This document shows, one piece after another, positions 8,156 to 16,186 of a DNA stretch of 44,101 bases. How positions within the stretch are numbered: position 1 is the stretch's first letter; each line of letters opens with the position of its first letter. Source of the stretch: Rhodococcus sp. (in: high G+C Gram-positive bacteria) (GTDB lineage Bacteria > Actinomycetota > Actinomycetes > Mycobacteriales > Mycobacteriaceae); the NCBI GenBank assembly GCA_004211695.1, contig SEEV01000056.1:1-44101 (forward strand). The letters run 5' to 3'. Below the pieces are notes generated by a model, which ran no database searches, was not told the origin of the DNA, and saw only the letters and a program-made list of their open reading frames with translations. Position numbers and translations under genes: made by a program.

Positions 8156-11100
8156 ATGGTCGACCCTGCTCGAGAAGACACCCAGCGACCTCTGGCGGGG
8201 ACAGTGACCAGCGAACTCAGTGCAGTGGGTTTCACCGAGGCGCAGGAGATCGCCCGAGGTGGCTTCGGAGTCGTCTATCGGTGCCGCCAGCCCACGCTGG
8301 ACCGCACGGTCGCGGTGAAGGTGCTCACCACCGACCTCGACGAGGTCAGTGTGCAACGATTTCTCCGCGAACAACGCGCCATGGGCCGGCTGACGGGGCA
8401 TCCGAACATCGTCACCGTTCTCGAAGCAGGCATCACCGACGCGGGCCGCCCCTTCATCGTGATGCCGTACCTGCCGCAAAATTCGCTGCAAAGTCGAATC
8501 CGAAGGCAAGGGCCGCTGTCTTGGCAACAGGTGTTACGACTCGGCGTCGGGATGGCCTCGGCCTTGGAGACGGCACACCAGCTCGGCATACTCCACCGTG
8601 ACGTCAAGCCCGGGAACATCCTGATCACCGACTACGGGGATCTCCAACTGGCGGACTTCGGTATCGCTCATCTCAAAGGCGGGTTCGTAACGGCAGCCGA
8701 CGCCGTTGCCGGATCTCCCGCATTCACGGCCCCGGAGATACTGCGCAACGAACCGCCCTCGGTGGCCGCCGACCTCTACGGCCTCGGCGGCACATTGTTC
8801 TGCGCCCTCACCGGCCATGCTCCGTTCGAGCGGCGCGACGGTGAGAACGTGGTCGCGCAATTCGTCCGCATCACCACAGATCCGATTCCGAAGCTCGATC
8901 GCGACACCATTCCCGATGACGTGTGTGCGGCGATCGAACAGGCGATGAGCGCCGACCCGAAGGACCGCCCGGAATCGGCGGCCGCCTTCGGGACAGCGCT
9001 GCAGCAGATTCAACAGCGACACGGCTGCGCGATGACCGAGATGGCCTTGCATACCACGGATTTGAACCGCAATTCCAACTCGAGCACTCACGCGCCCGAC
9101 CGTATCGACTGGCCGGGCGGACGCCATCCGCCCCAATCCCCGGGACCCGGCAACCTGCCGATCGAACTCACCAGCTTCGTGGGTCGCCGCCACGAGATCA
9201 CCGCAGCCCGGACACTGCTCGGCGGCGGCCGGCTCCTGACATTGACAGGTATCGGGGGAGTAGGAAAATCGCGCCTCGCGCGGCGCGTGGCTGCGGAACT
9301 GCGCAGAACCTATGACGACTCCGTCTGGCTGGTTGAGCTCGGTCAGCTCAAAGAATCCGCCCTCCTGGCCGAGGTGGTGGCGTCCTCGCTTCGTCTGCGC
9401 AGCGAACCCCACTTGTCCGTGACGGACGTGCTGGTACGCCACCTGTCGCCCCGTCAGCTCCTTCTCGTCCTCGACAACTGTGAACAAATCGTCGACGCGG
9501 TCGCGGCGCTGACGGAAACGCTGCTGCGGACCTGTCCACAGCTGAGGGTGATGGCTACCAGCCGGGAACCGCTCGGCGTCCCCGGCGAATCCGTTCTCCG
9601 GGTTCCTCCCCTTGCCGTTCCCGATCTCCGGAACCACGAGCCCTCGACGCGCGGCATGCCCCAGTACGATGCGGTCCGTCTCTTCGCTGATCGCGCATCC
9701 ACCGCAGTGCCGACCTTCGAGATCACCGATGACAACCGGATGACCATCGCCCGCATCTGCCAACGGCTCGACGGGCTCCCGCTTCCCATCGAACTCGCCG
9801 CCGTGCGATTGCGAGCCTTGTCGGCCGAACAGATCCTCGACAGGCTGACCGACCGGTTCCAGCTGCTCACATCCGGGGGACGCACCGCCCCCTCGAGGCA
9901 GCAAACACTCCGACTGAGCATCGGCTGGAGCTACGACCTGTGCCATTCCGACGAGCAACGTTTGTGGGCGCGCCTGTCGGTTTTCGCGGGCAGCTTCGAG
10001 CTCGACGCAGCGGAGTCGGTGTGCGGTGAGAACGGCGACAGCGGAGGGTTGTTGGACCTGCTTGCCTCGTTGGTCGACAAGTCGATCCTGATCCGGGAGG
10101 AAGCCGGGACTGTCGTGCGGTTCCGGCTGCTGGACACGGTGCGTGAATACGGTCGCGAGAAGGTGACTGACGCCGACTACGAGAATCTTCGGCGACGGCA
10201 CCGTGACTTCTACGCGGAATTGGCAGCATCGGCAGAGAGGGAATGGATCAGCTCGAAGCAAGCGGGCTGGATCAGCAGGCTGGACCGCGAACAGTCGAAT
10301 CTGCGTGACGCACTCGAATACTGTCTCACCGATCCGGCGGACGAGACCGGCTTGTCGACGGTCAATGCGCTGTCTGTCTTCTGGCTGGCACGAGGGCAAT
10401 TCAGCGAGGGCGAACGCTGGCTGGCCCGTCTGCTTGCCTCGGGCGCGCCTCAACCCACGCCGGCTCGGGCCCGTGTGCTGTACTCGTCGAGCATGTTCGC
10501 CGCCGCGCAAGGCCAGATTTCTACTGCTATGGACCGCCTCGCCGATCTGGAGTCGGCCGCACGGCAACTCGACAGCCGAGAGATCGACACCCTCGTCAGG
10601 CATGCCACTGGGTATCTGGCGTTGTACGGTGGGCGGCCTGCCGATGCCATCGGTGACTTCGAGGTCGCTGCCGAGTCGTTCGAGGCCGACGGAAATCTGC
10701 TCCGACAGGTCGGAAGCCTGTTCGGCCTCGCTCTCGCCTGTGGGCTGACCGGAGACGAACCGCGGGCAATGCGGTGTCACGAGAAGATCCTGTCCATTGC
10801 CGAACCCCGAGGGGAATCGGTGTACCGCTCCTATTCACGGTGGGCGTGTGGGCTGTCGGTATGGCAACAGGGAGACTCCGATCGAGCGACTCACCTGCTC
10901 CAGGAAGGGCTTCGGCTGACCCGACTCGTCGACGACCCACGCGGATCGGCGTGGTGTCTGCAAGCATTGGCGTGGATCGCAGCAGAGCAACGCGACGAGC
11001 GCCGAGCCGCGGTACTACTGGGTGCGGCAGGGAGCTTATGGCACTCGATGGGGAGCCCGCCGTTGCACTTCCCGAACCTGTCCCGCTATCAGCAGGACTG

Positions 11101-11443
11101 CGAACGACGAATACGCGCGGTCCTGGGTAACAAAGGATTCGACGCCGAGGTGAAACACGGGCGAACACTGAAATTCACGGACGCCGTTGCGTTCGCCCTC
11201 GGCGAGGCCGTGCGCTCCGATGCCTCATCCGAACCGGGTACCGTCACCTTGACGCGGCGCGAGCAACAGGTCGCCGACCTGGTCGCCGAAGGTTTGACCA
11301 ACCGCGCCATCGCAGAACGGTTGGTCATTTCTCCGCGTACCGCGCAAGGCCACGTCGAGCATGTCCTCGTCAAACTCGGATTCACCTCCCGGGCTCAGAT
11401 CGCGGCGTGGGTTGCCGAACAGGAACGCAACCGCAAACCGTGA
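8156..11443 (+). CDS. PknK-like Ser/Thr kinase-STAND NTPase-LuxR regulator
   Basis: 1,095 residues, near the length of mycobacterial PknK. Residues 20-280 are a Hanks-type Ser/Thr kinase with glycine loop GGFGVVYRC, AVKVL lysine, HRDVKPGNI catalytic loop and DFGIA. A STAND/NB-ARC-like NTPase follows with P-loop GIGGVGKSRLA (about residue 370) and Walker B LLLVLDNCEQ. Next comes a helical TPR-like region (about 700-1000). The C-terminus is a LuxR HTH (LTRREQQVADLVAEGLTNR...SPRTAQGHVEHVL). It is a cytosolic signal-integrating transcription factor. I chose ATG 8156 because an upstream extension would encode the leader hairpin and has no homology; the ribosome site is weak (GGAA, 11 nt away). No obvious partner gene adjoins it. 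Confidence 0.92.
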   Translation: MVDPAREDTQRPLAGTVTSELSAVGFTEAQEIARGGFGVVYRCRQPTLDRTVAVKVLTTDLDEVSVQRFLREQRAMGRLTGHPNIVTVLEAGITDAGRPFIVMPYLPQNSLQSRIRRQGPLSWQQVLRLGVGMASALETAHQLGILHRDVKPGNILITDYGDLQLADFGIAHLKGGFVTAADAVAGSPAFTAPEILRNEPPSVAADLYGLGGTLFCALTGHAPFERRDGENVVAQFVRITTDPIPKLDRDTIPDDVCAAIEQAMSADPKDRPESAAAFGTALQQIQQRHGCAMTEMALHTTDLNRNSNSSTHAPDRIDWPGGRHPPQSPGPGNLPIELTSFVGRRHEITAARTLLGGGRLLTLTGIGGVGKSRLARRVAAELRRTYDDSVWLVELGQLKESALLAEVVASSLRLRSEPHLSVTDVLVRHLSPRQLLLVLDNCEQIVDAVAALTETLLRTCPQLRVMATSREPLGVPGESVLRVPPLAVPDLRNHEPSTRGMPQYDAVRLFADRASTAVPTFEITDDNRMTIARICQRLDGLPLPIELAAVRLRALSAEQILDRLTDRFQLLTSGGRTAPSRQQTLRLSIGWSYDLCHSDEQRLWARLSVFAGSFELDAAESVCGENGDSGGLLDLLASLVDKSILIREEAGTVVRFRLLDTVREYGREKVTDADYENLRRRHRDFYAELAASAEREWISSKQAGWISRLDREQSNLRDALEYCLTDPADETGLSTVNALSVFWLARGQFSEGERWLARLLASGAPQPTPARARVLYSSSMFAAAQGQISTAMDRLADLESAARQLDSREIDTLVRHATGYLALYGGRPADAIGDFEVAAESFEADGNLLRQVGSLFGLALACGLTGDEPRAMRCHEKILSIAEPRGESVYRSYSRWACGLSVWQQGDSDRATHLLQEGLRLTRLVDDPRGSAWCLQALAWIAAEQRDERRAAVLLGAAGSLWHSMGSPPLHFPNLSRYQQDCERRIRAVLGNKGFDAEVKHGRTLKFTDAVAFALGEAVRSDASSEPGTVTLTRREQQVADLVAEGLTNRAIAERLVISPRTAQGHVEHVLVKLGFTSRAQIAAWVAEQERNRKP

Positions 11444-11694
11444 GGTCCACCGCGCGGCGAGGGCCGGGGCGGGCCCTGAGGTGAATCGATTTCGGCATCG
11501 ATCGTGCCGTCTTCCGCGGACCAGGAAACATCAGAGCATCACACAGGCGCGACTCGAGGAGCCGAATGTACAAGGGGTCGAGTGCGTGCGGCTCGAGGGA
11601 CCGCCGGTCGTGGTGACTGATGGCGCGCTGCGCCTCGAGGAAGTCGCATCGTCGTGTGCATGAGCGACCCATGCGGCGTCGTGATTCCCGAGGC

Positions 11695-12206
11695 TCATGA
11701 CCGCACACCACCGACACCCGCCGACGGCTGCGCACCGGTGCCGGAGACCACCCGGCGACGGGTATCGCTGCACGCACCGACTGCGTGTCCGCGCAGTCGT
11801 AACGGCGCCGGTGCATCTGGGTGTGTGGCGCGCGCAAAGATCGGGTAGTGCCCTGCGGCCCCGGATCGGCTGAATCGGACAACCTCGCCGCGGTGGGCCA
11901 TTTCGTCGAGCCAGCAGCACGTCCACGGGCCCTCGTCGAGCGCGACGACGGCGAGGATCGACCGAGCCTCGGGGCTTGGATGTCGTCCGGGCCATGTTCG
12001 AGGACGCGTGTGGAGATGATTGTTCCGAATCCCGGGGACGGGCTCATCTGCCACGAGGTGGAGCCACAAACGCAGGAGTTGCTCAGGTGGACAACGATGT
12101 CCCCGCATCCGTCACACCGCCACAGCCGGAAACCAACGGCAGACGGACGGCGGAGCGGAGAGGGGCGGGGGACCGGGGCCGGACATAGTGTGCATTGTGT
12201 ACGCAT
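11695..12206 (-). pseudogene. Frameshifted DUF35 zinc-ribbon/OB-fold protein
   Basis: On the minus strand a frame starting near ATG 12206 encodes a zinc ribbon (CDGCGDIVVHLSNSCVCGS, four cysteines) and the start of an OB fold (GFGTIISTRVLEHGP). Homology then jumps to another frame at about 11958-11968 (SILAVVALDEGPWTCCWLDE, VVRFSRSG). Together they make one DUF35-type protein of about 130 residues, the family often partnered with thiolases. A one- or two-base indel has broken it, and the second frame overruns the expected end by some 50 codons. Either a pseudogene or a sequencing error at that point. Confidence 0.6.
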
Positions 12207-12902
12207 CGAGGCGTGGTCTCCGCGCGCCTCGCGTGGGTCTCTCGCGTGAGGCGCGCACCGCGAGGCGTGGGTGTGCATGGTAGCGGGGTGGGGGCGGCGA
12301 GCCGGGTGGGCTGGGAGCAGGAGGATATGGCATGGGGGTGTCCAAATCGGGGGTGTGGGTCGGGCGAGTGAGCCTGCTGCTGGGCGAATCGACTTGACAC
12401 CCAGCGTGCCGGGGGTACCGCTTCGGCGAGACCGCCGCCTGACGTGGTCCCATGCCTGTTTTTCGTGGTGACGTCCCACCGTTTGCGTCCGCATGTCTTG
12501 CTGTGTACGTGGTCGGCTACCCCGTCGGGGGCGGATGAGTTCGACACCATGGCATTCGTTCGTTCCGGGACGAGACCACGGCGCGCTGAGCGATTCGCCC
12601 ATCACGAAACCTGCCGCTAACGCAACGGTGAGCTAATTGCTCAGTTGACCTGCGAGTTGTTGATTAATCCGGGAGTGTTCGGCCAGTCTTGGTGCTCGCA
12701 TCGTTCAGTTGGGCGCGCCCGGCTGCGCGCGCTGGCGCCGTCCGAGAACATCACCCCGTTCGCCGGGCGGCTCTCTCAGCGACCCCACCCTCACCCCGGG
12801 ACAGGGTTTGCGACGGGAAGTGACCTGTCCTCCAAGGGCACTCCTGGCGGTCGAGTAGGACCGCGATCGATCACGTCGTTCCGAACAGAAACAGGGATAC
12901 CG
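12207..12902. other. Non-coding gap before the valine/leucine dehydrogenase gene
   Basis: No convincing coding frame. It contains a 9-bp inverted repeat GCGCGCCTC/GAGGCGCGC (12222-12230 and 12248-12256, 17-nt loop) with an internal direct repeat CTCGCGTG. The promoter of the downstream dehydrogenase must lie in its right half, but no site can be assigned with confidence. Confidence 0.4.
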
Positions 12903-13991
12903 ATGACATTGTCTTCAGCGACCACCCAGTACGAATTGCCCGCAGGCGTGGTCTTCAGTCGCGACGAGTTCGCGGACGCACCTCACCAGCAAGTGGCATT
13001 CTTCCAGGATCAGGAGACGGGGCTGAGGGCGATCATCGCCGTACACTCCACCAATCTCGGTCCCGCGCTCGGCGGTACGCGGTTCTATCCGTATCTCGAC
13101 GAGTACGCCGCTGTCACAGATGTTTTGCGGTTGTCTCGGGGAATGACGTACAAGGCTGCTGTCGCTGGTCTGCCACTCGGTGGCGGCAAGGCGGTCATCA
13201 TCGGTGACCCGCACACGGTCAAGAGTGAAGCATTGCTCGAGGCGTACGGCCGCGTCGTCGAGGGCTTCGAAGGCCGCTACATCACCGCGGGCGATGTCGG
13301 CACCACGGCAGATGACATGGACGTCGTGGGACGCGAGACCAAGCATGTGGTGGCACGGAACGCCGCCTCGGGAGGATCCGGTGACAGCGCTCCGCTCACC
13401 GCGCTCGGTGTCTTCCACGCGATTCTCGCGGCGGCCGAGCACGTCTGGGGTTCGGGCGACCTGGCCGGTCGCACCGTGGGTGTCGAAGGCGTCGGTAAGG
13501 TTGGGCGGCAGTTGATCGGACTCCTGCTCGATGCCGGCGCCCAGGTGGTGGCGTCGGATATCAGCCCGGCGGCGCTCGACCAGGTTCGCGACCGCTTCCC
13601 GTCGGTCAATGCGGTCACAGACGTGCTCGCGCAAGCGTTGGACGTCTATGCGCCGTGCGCGATGGGTGCCACAATCACCGAGGCGAGCGTCGGTGATCTC
13701 TCGGCCTCGATCGTGTGCGGGGCGGCCAACAATCAGCTCGCCACACCGGGCGCCGAGACCATCCTGCACGGCCGCGGGATCACCTGGGTTCCCGACTACG
13801 TGGCGAACGCCGGCGGACTGATCCAGGTCGCCGGAGAACTCGCCGGTGCCACACCCGACACCGTCCACGGCGACGTCGAGAATATTGCCACCACGGTCCG
13901 TACGGTGCTCGAGTCCGCGCACGCCCGCGGCATCACCACGGGAACGGCGGCGTTCGAGATCGCCGCAGCCCGTGTCGGGGCCGCCAGGTAG
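12903..13991 (+). CDS. Valine/leucine-type amino acid dehydrogenase
   Basis: 362 residues of the Glu/Leu/Phe/Val dehydrogenase family. It oxidatively deaminates a branched or aromatic L-amino acid to the 2-oxo acid with NAD+, or runs in reverse. Substrate-binding Lys84 (GMTYK) and catalytic Lys96 (LPLGGGKAVI) are spaced 12 apart as in leucine dehydrogenase. The Rossmann motif is GVEGVGKVGRQL, and DVYAPCAMG and CGAANNQL are conserved family blocks. The ATG at 12903 fits the family N-terminus and follows AGGGATACCG; an open frame upstream is not homologous. Its substrate cannot be fixed by eye; valine, leucine and phenylalanine are all possible. It precedes the aminotransferase by 92 bp. Confidence 0.9.
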   Translation: MTLSSATTQYELPAGVVFSRDEFADAPHQQVAFFQDQETGLRAIIAVHSTNLGPALGGTRFYPYLDEYAAVTDVLRLSRGMTYKAAVAGLPLGGGKAVIIGDPHTVKSEALLEAYGRVVEGFEGRYITAGDVGTTADDMDVVGRETKHVVARNAASGGSGDSAPLTALGVFHAILAAAEHVWGSGDLAGRTVGVEGVGKVGRQLIGLLLDAGAQVVASDISPAALDQVRDRFPSVNAVTDVLAQALDVYAPCAMGATITEASVGDLSASIVCGAANNQLATPGAETILHGRGITWVPDYVANAGGLIQVAGELAGATPDTVHGDVENIATTVRTVLESAHARGITTGTAAFEIAAARVGAAR

Positions 13992-14033
13992 GCGGAAGGC
14001 GCAAAGAATCAGCGATTACCCTCGACCTATCCG

Positions 14034-14054
14034 TAAGATACTTCTAGTATCTTA
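14034..14054. promoter_or_regulatory. Perfect 21-bp palindrome upstream of the aminotransferase
   Basis: Arms TAAGATACT (14034-14042) and AGTATCTTA (14046-14054) flank a 3-bp centre, 30 bp before the ATG at 14084. The AAGATA half-site recurs in the gntR-hyuA intergenic region, which points to the nearby GntR/FCD protein as the binder. Confidence 0.6.
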
Positions 14055-14083
14055 GAGACATGTCCTGAAGTCTGGAGAACTCC

Positions 14084-15214
14084 ATGAACGAACGCCTACC
14101 CGCCTTGGCCTTCACCGAGCACGCCCAGCGATGGGCGGCAGCGGGGCATCATCTCGTTCCGGTCCGAGGGGTGCCGATGGTGCCGATGCCGCCGCACGTC
14201 GTGGCTGCGGCATCGGAGGCGGCCGCGCGGGTCTTCCCGCGGGAGAGCCGCGGGTCGCTGCCACTTCGCGAGGCCATCGCCTCGACGCTGTCGGTCCATC
14301 ACGGCATGGCGGTCGATCCCGACCGGGAGTTGCTGATCACGCACGGTGCGCAGCACGGGATGAGCGTGGCGTTGCGTGCCTTGGTGGCACCGGGCGCGGA
14401 GGTGGTGATTCCCGCGCCGACCTACTTCTTCGACGGCATGGTGCGCATGGCGGGGTTGACCCCCCGTTACGTGTCGACCGACGCCGCAGCGGGATGGGCG
14501 CTGGACGTCGACGCCGTGGAGAAGGCCATCACCGCACGCACCCGTGCGGTGATCATCTGCAACCCGAACAACCCCACCGGAGCCGTACCAACGCGCCGGG
14601 AGTTGTCCGACCTGCTCGACCTCGCCGCGAAGCACGGTTTGTACGTGTTCTCCGACGAGTCGTACGAACGCTACGTGCACGAGGGTCCGGGGTACGTGCC
14701 GCAAAGGTCGGTGCGCCCCACCAGCGATCATCTGGTGACGGTGACGAGCCTGAGCAAGAACTACGCCTTCACCGGCTGGCGGATCGGGTACATACACGCC
14801 GCCACCAGGACACTCGACGCGATCCATCGCGCATTCGAATGGGATGCGATCAACGTCGGTGACGTTCCGCAGGCTGCCGCGCATGCGGCGATCACCGGCC
14901 CGCAGGACTGGTTGGACGTCGAGTTCGCCACCATGCGCGAGCGGCGTGACATTCTGCAGTCCGGCATCGAGGCGGCCGGGTTCACCGCGGTGCGACCGGC
15001 GGCCGGAATCTTCACCTTCGTCGATTTCACCGCCGCCGGCGTCCGCGGCGACGACCTCGAAGACGCGCTGCTGCAGGCCGGGGTGAGTGGGCTGGTCGGG
15101 AGTGGATTTCAGGGGCCGGCGACCCATGCTCGGCTGCTCTACGGCGCTGCCGCCGAGGATGTTCGGCAGCTCGGCGCTCGACTCGGTGAGCTCGCTCAAC
15201 GGCGCGCGAGCTGA
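14084..15214 (+). CDS. Class I/II pyridoxal-phosphate aminotransferase
   Basis: 376 residues of fold-type I PLP enzyme. Visible landmarks are the helix THGAQHGMSVALRAL, the CNPNNPTGAVPTRREL loop, FSDESYERY (PLP-pyridine aspartate), the SLSKNYAFTGWRIGY segment with Schiff-base Lys225, and the C-terminal substrate-carboxylate arginine in THARLLYG. It transfers an amino group between an amino acid and a 2-oxo acid; the substrate is not clear. GGAGAACTCC before the ATG fixes the start. A perfect operator palindrome sits 30 bp upstream, so it seems to have its own regulated promoter rather than reading through from the dehydrogenase. It converges on gntR with a shared stem-loop. Confidence 0.92.
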   Translation: MNERLPALAFTEHAQRWAAAGHHLVPVRGVPMVPMPPHVVAAASEAAARVFPRESRGSLPLREAIASTLSVHHGMAVDPDRELLITHGAQHGMSVALRALVAPGAEVVIPAPTYFFDGMVRMAGLTPRYVSTDAAAGWALDVDAVEKAITARTRAVIICNPNNPTGAVPTRRELSDLLDLAAKHGLYVFSDESYERYVHEGPGYVPQRSVRPTSDHLVTVTSLSKNYAFTGWRIGYIHAATRTLDAIHRAFEWDAINVGDVPQAAAHAAITGPQDWLDVEFATMRERRDILQSGIEAAGFTAVRPAAGIFTFVDFTAAGVRGDDLEDALLQAGVSGLVGSGFQGPATHARLLYGAAAEDVRQLGARLGELAQRRAS

Positions 15215-15218
15215 CCGA

Positions 15219-15266
15219 CCTGCCGTAGGGGCCCACGCTCGGCCGGGAGCGGGCTCCTACGGCAGG
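15219..15266. terminator. Bidirectional stem-loop between converging aminotransferase and gntR
   Basis: CCTGCCGTAGG (15219-15229) pairs perfectly with CCTACGGCAGG (15256-15266), and GGCCC/GGGCT nearly extends it inside. There is no T-run. The stem includes the gntR stop codon and starts a few bases after the aminotransferase stop. Confidence 0.65.
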
Positions 15267-15982
15267 GGAACGAGGATCGGCGTGGAGATGATCGCCTGAC
15301 TGGTACTGAGGGCGTCGAGGATCTCCCGTCGTGCCGACCGGGTGCGATGTTGCATCGCCGCCCGCGCGGCCTCGGGCTTCTGCTCCACGATGGCGTCGAC
15401 GATGGCCTGCCGCTCCTCGATCCGGAACGGGGGCATGCCGGGAGACAACCGCACGGCGAGCCGGACGATGCGTTCGATTTCGTCGAACACCTCGACGATG
15501 CTGGCGGCCAGCCGGTCGTTGCCGCCCCCGTTGGCGATGATTGTCTCGAATTCGTAATTGGACCTTAGTCGTTCGTCGAGGTGCGGGCCGCCGAGCTGGC
15601 CGTAGCCGTCGTCCACGCACAGCTCGACCAGCCGCTCCCGTTCGGCCACCGACAGACCCTTGGCTGCGGTCAGGGCGGCCGCCTCGCCCTGGAGCAGCGT
15701 GCGCATGTCGCACAGGTCGGCGACGTCGCCGAGGGTGACCGCGGAGACGATGTATCCGGCGCGGGGCACGGGGTGAACCAACCCGTCGCGATGGAGTCGG
15801 GCGAGGGCTTCGCGGACGGGTGTCTTGCTCAGTCCCCACGCAGTCGCCACGTGCTGTTCGGTGAACTGATCACCCGGCGGGCGTTCCAATTCGATGATTT
15901 CGCGCTTGAGCCGGCGGTAGGCCCGGTCCATCAGGCTCGTCCCGTCCGATACCGCCTGCAATAGCGCCGGTTCGTGTCTCAT
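15257..15982 (-). CDS. GntR-family repressor, FCD subfamily
   Basis: 241 residues. The N-terminal winged helix shows the GntR signature (PGDQFTEQHVATAWGLSKTP then VREALARLHRDGLV). An all-helical FCD ligand-binding domain follows from about residue 90 (LCDMRTLLQGEAAALTAA...EERQAIVDAIVEQKPEAARAAMQHRTRS), the type that binds carboxylate effectors. It is divergent from hyuA with about 200 bp between them, and that gap holds AAGATA/TATCTT half-sites; the same half-sites form the palindrome before the aminotransferase. It most likely represses hyuA and itself, with release by a pathway intermediate. Confidence 0.9.
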   Translation of the reverse strand: MRHEPALLQAVSDGTSLMDRAYRRLKREIIELERPPGDQFTEQHVATAWGLSKTPVREALARLHRDGLVHPVPRAGYIVSAVTLGDVADLCDMRTLLQGEAAALTAAKGLSVAERERLVELCVDDGYGQLGGPHLDERLRSNYEFETIIANGGGNDRLAASIVEVFDEIERIVRLAVRLSPGMPPFRIEERQAIVDAIVEQKPEAARAAMQHRTRSARREILDALSTSQAIISTPILVPLP

Positions 15983-16045
15983 TGCGATTCCTCTCGGCGG
16001 TGCTCGGATACCAACTTCGTTCTCGGCACCATTGTGACACCTACG

Positions 16046-16080
16046 TTAAAGATATTAAGTTGGGCTTGCTGATATCTTAA
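16046..16080. promoter_or_regulatory. Inverted AAGATAT half-sites in the gntR-hyuA divergent promoter region
   Basis: TTAAAGATAT (16046-16055) and ATATCTTAA (16072-16080) are inverted around a 16-bp centre. They share the AAGATA core with the palindrome at 14034-14054. The position 64 bp before the gntR start and 107 bp before hyuA suits an operator acting on both promoters. Confidence 0.5.
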
Positions 16081-16186
16081 CGCCGTTCTATGCTGATCGT
16101 GACGCAGGACACAAGGCCGAGGCGTGCTTCGGTCCCTCGTCACGCCGTACTCGGACGCCATGGGCGTCGTTCTTCCCAGGAGCATC

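Noticed and set aside
8534..10780. Minus-strand open frame of 748 codons
   Set aside because: Antisense of the PknK-like gene. It shows no domain, whereas the plus strand has kinase, NTPase and LuxR motifs.
12207..12605. Upstream extension of the DUF35-related frame to 12605
   Set aside because: Only the part below 12206 shows homology; the rest is Arg/Pro/His-rich noise.
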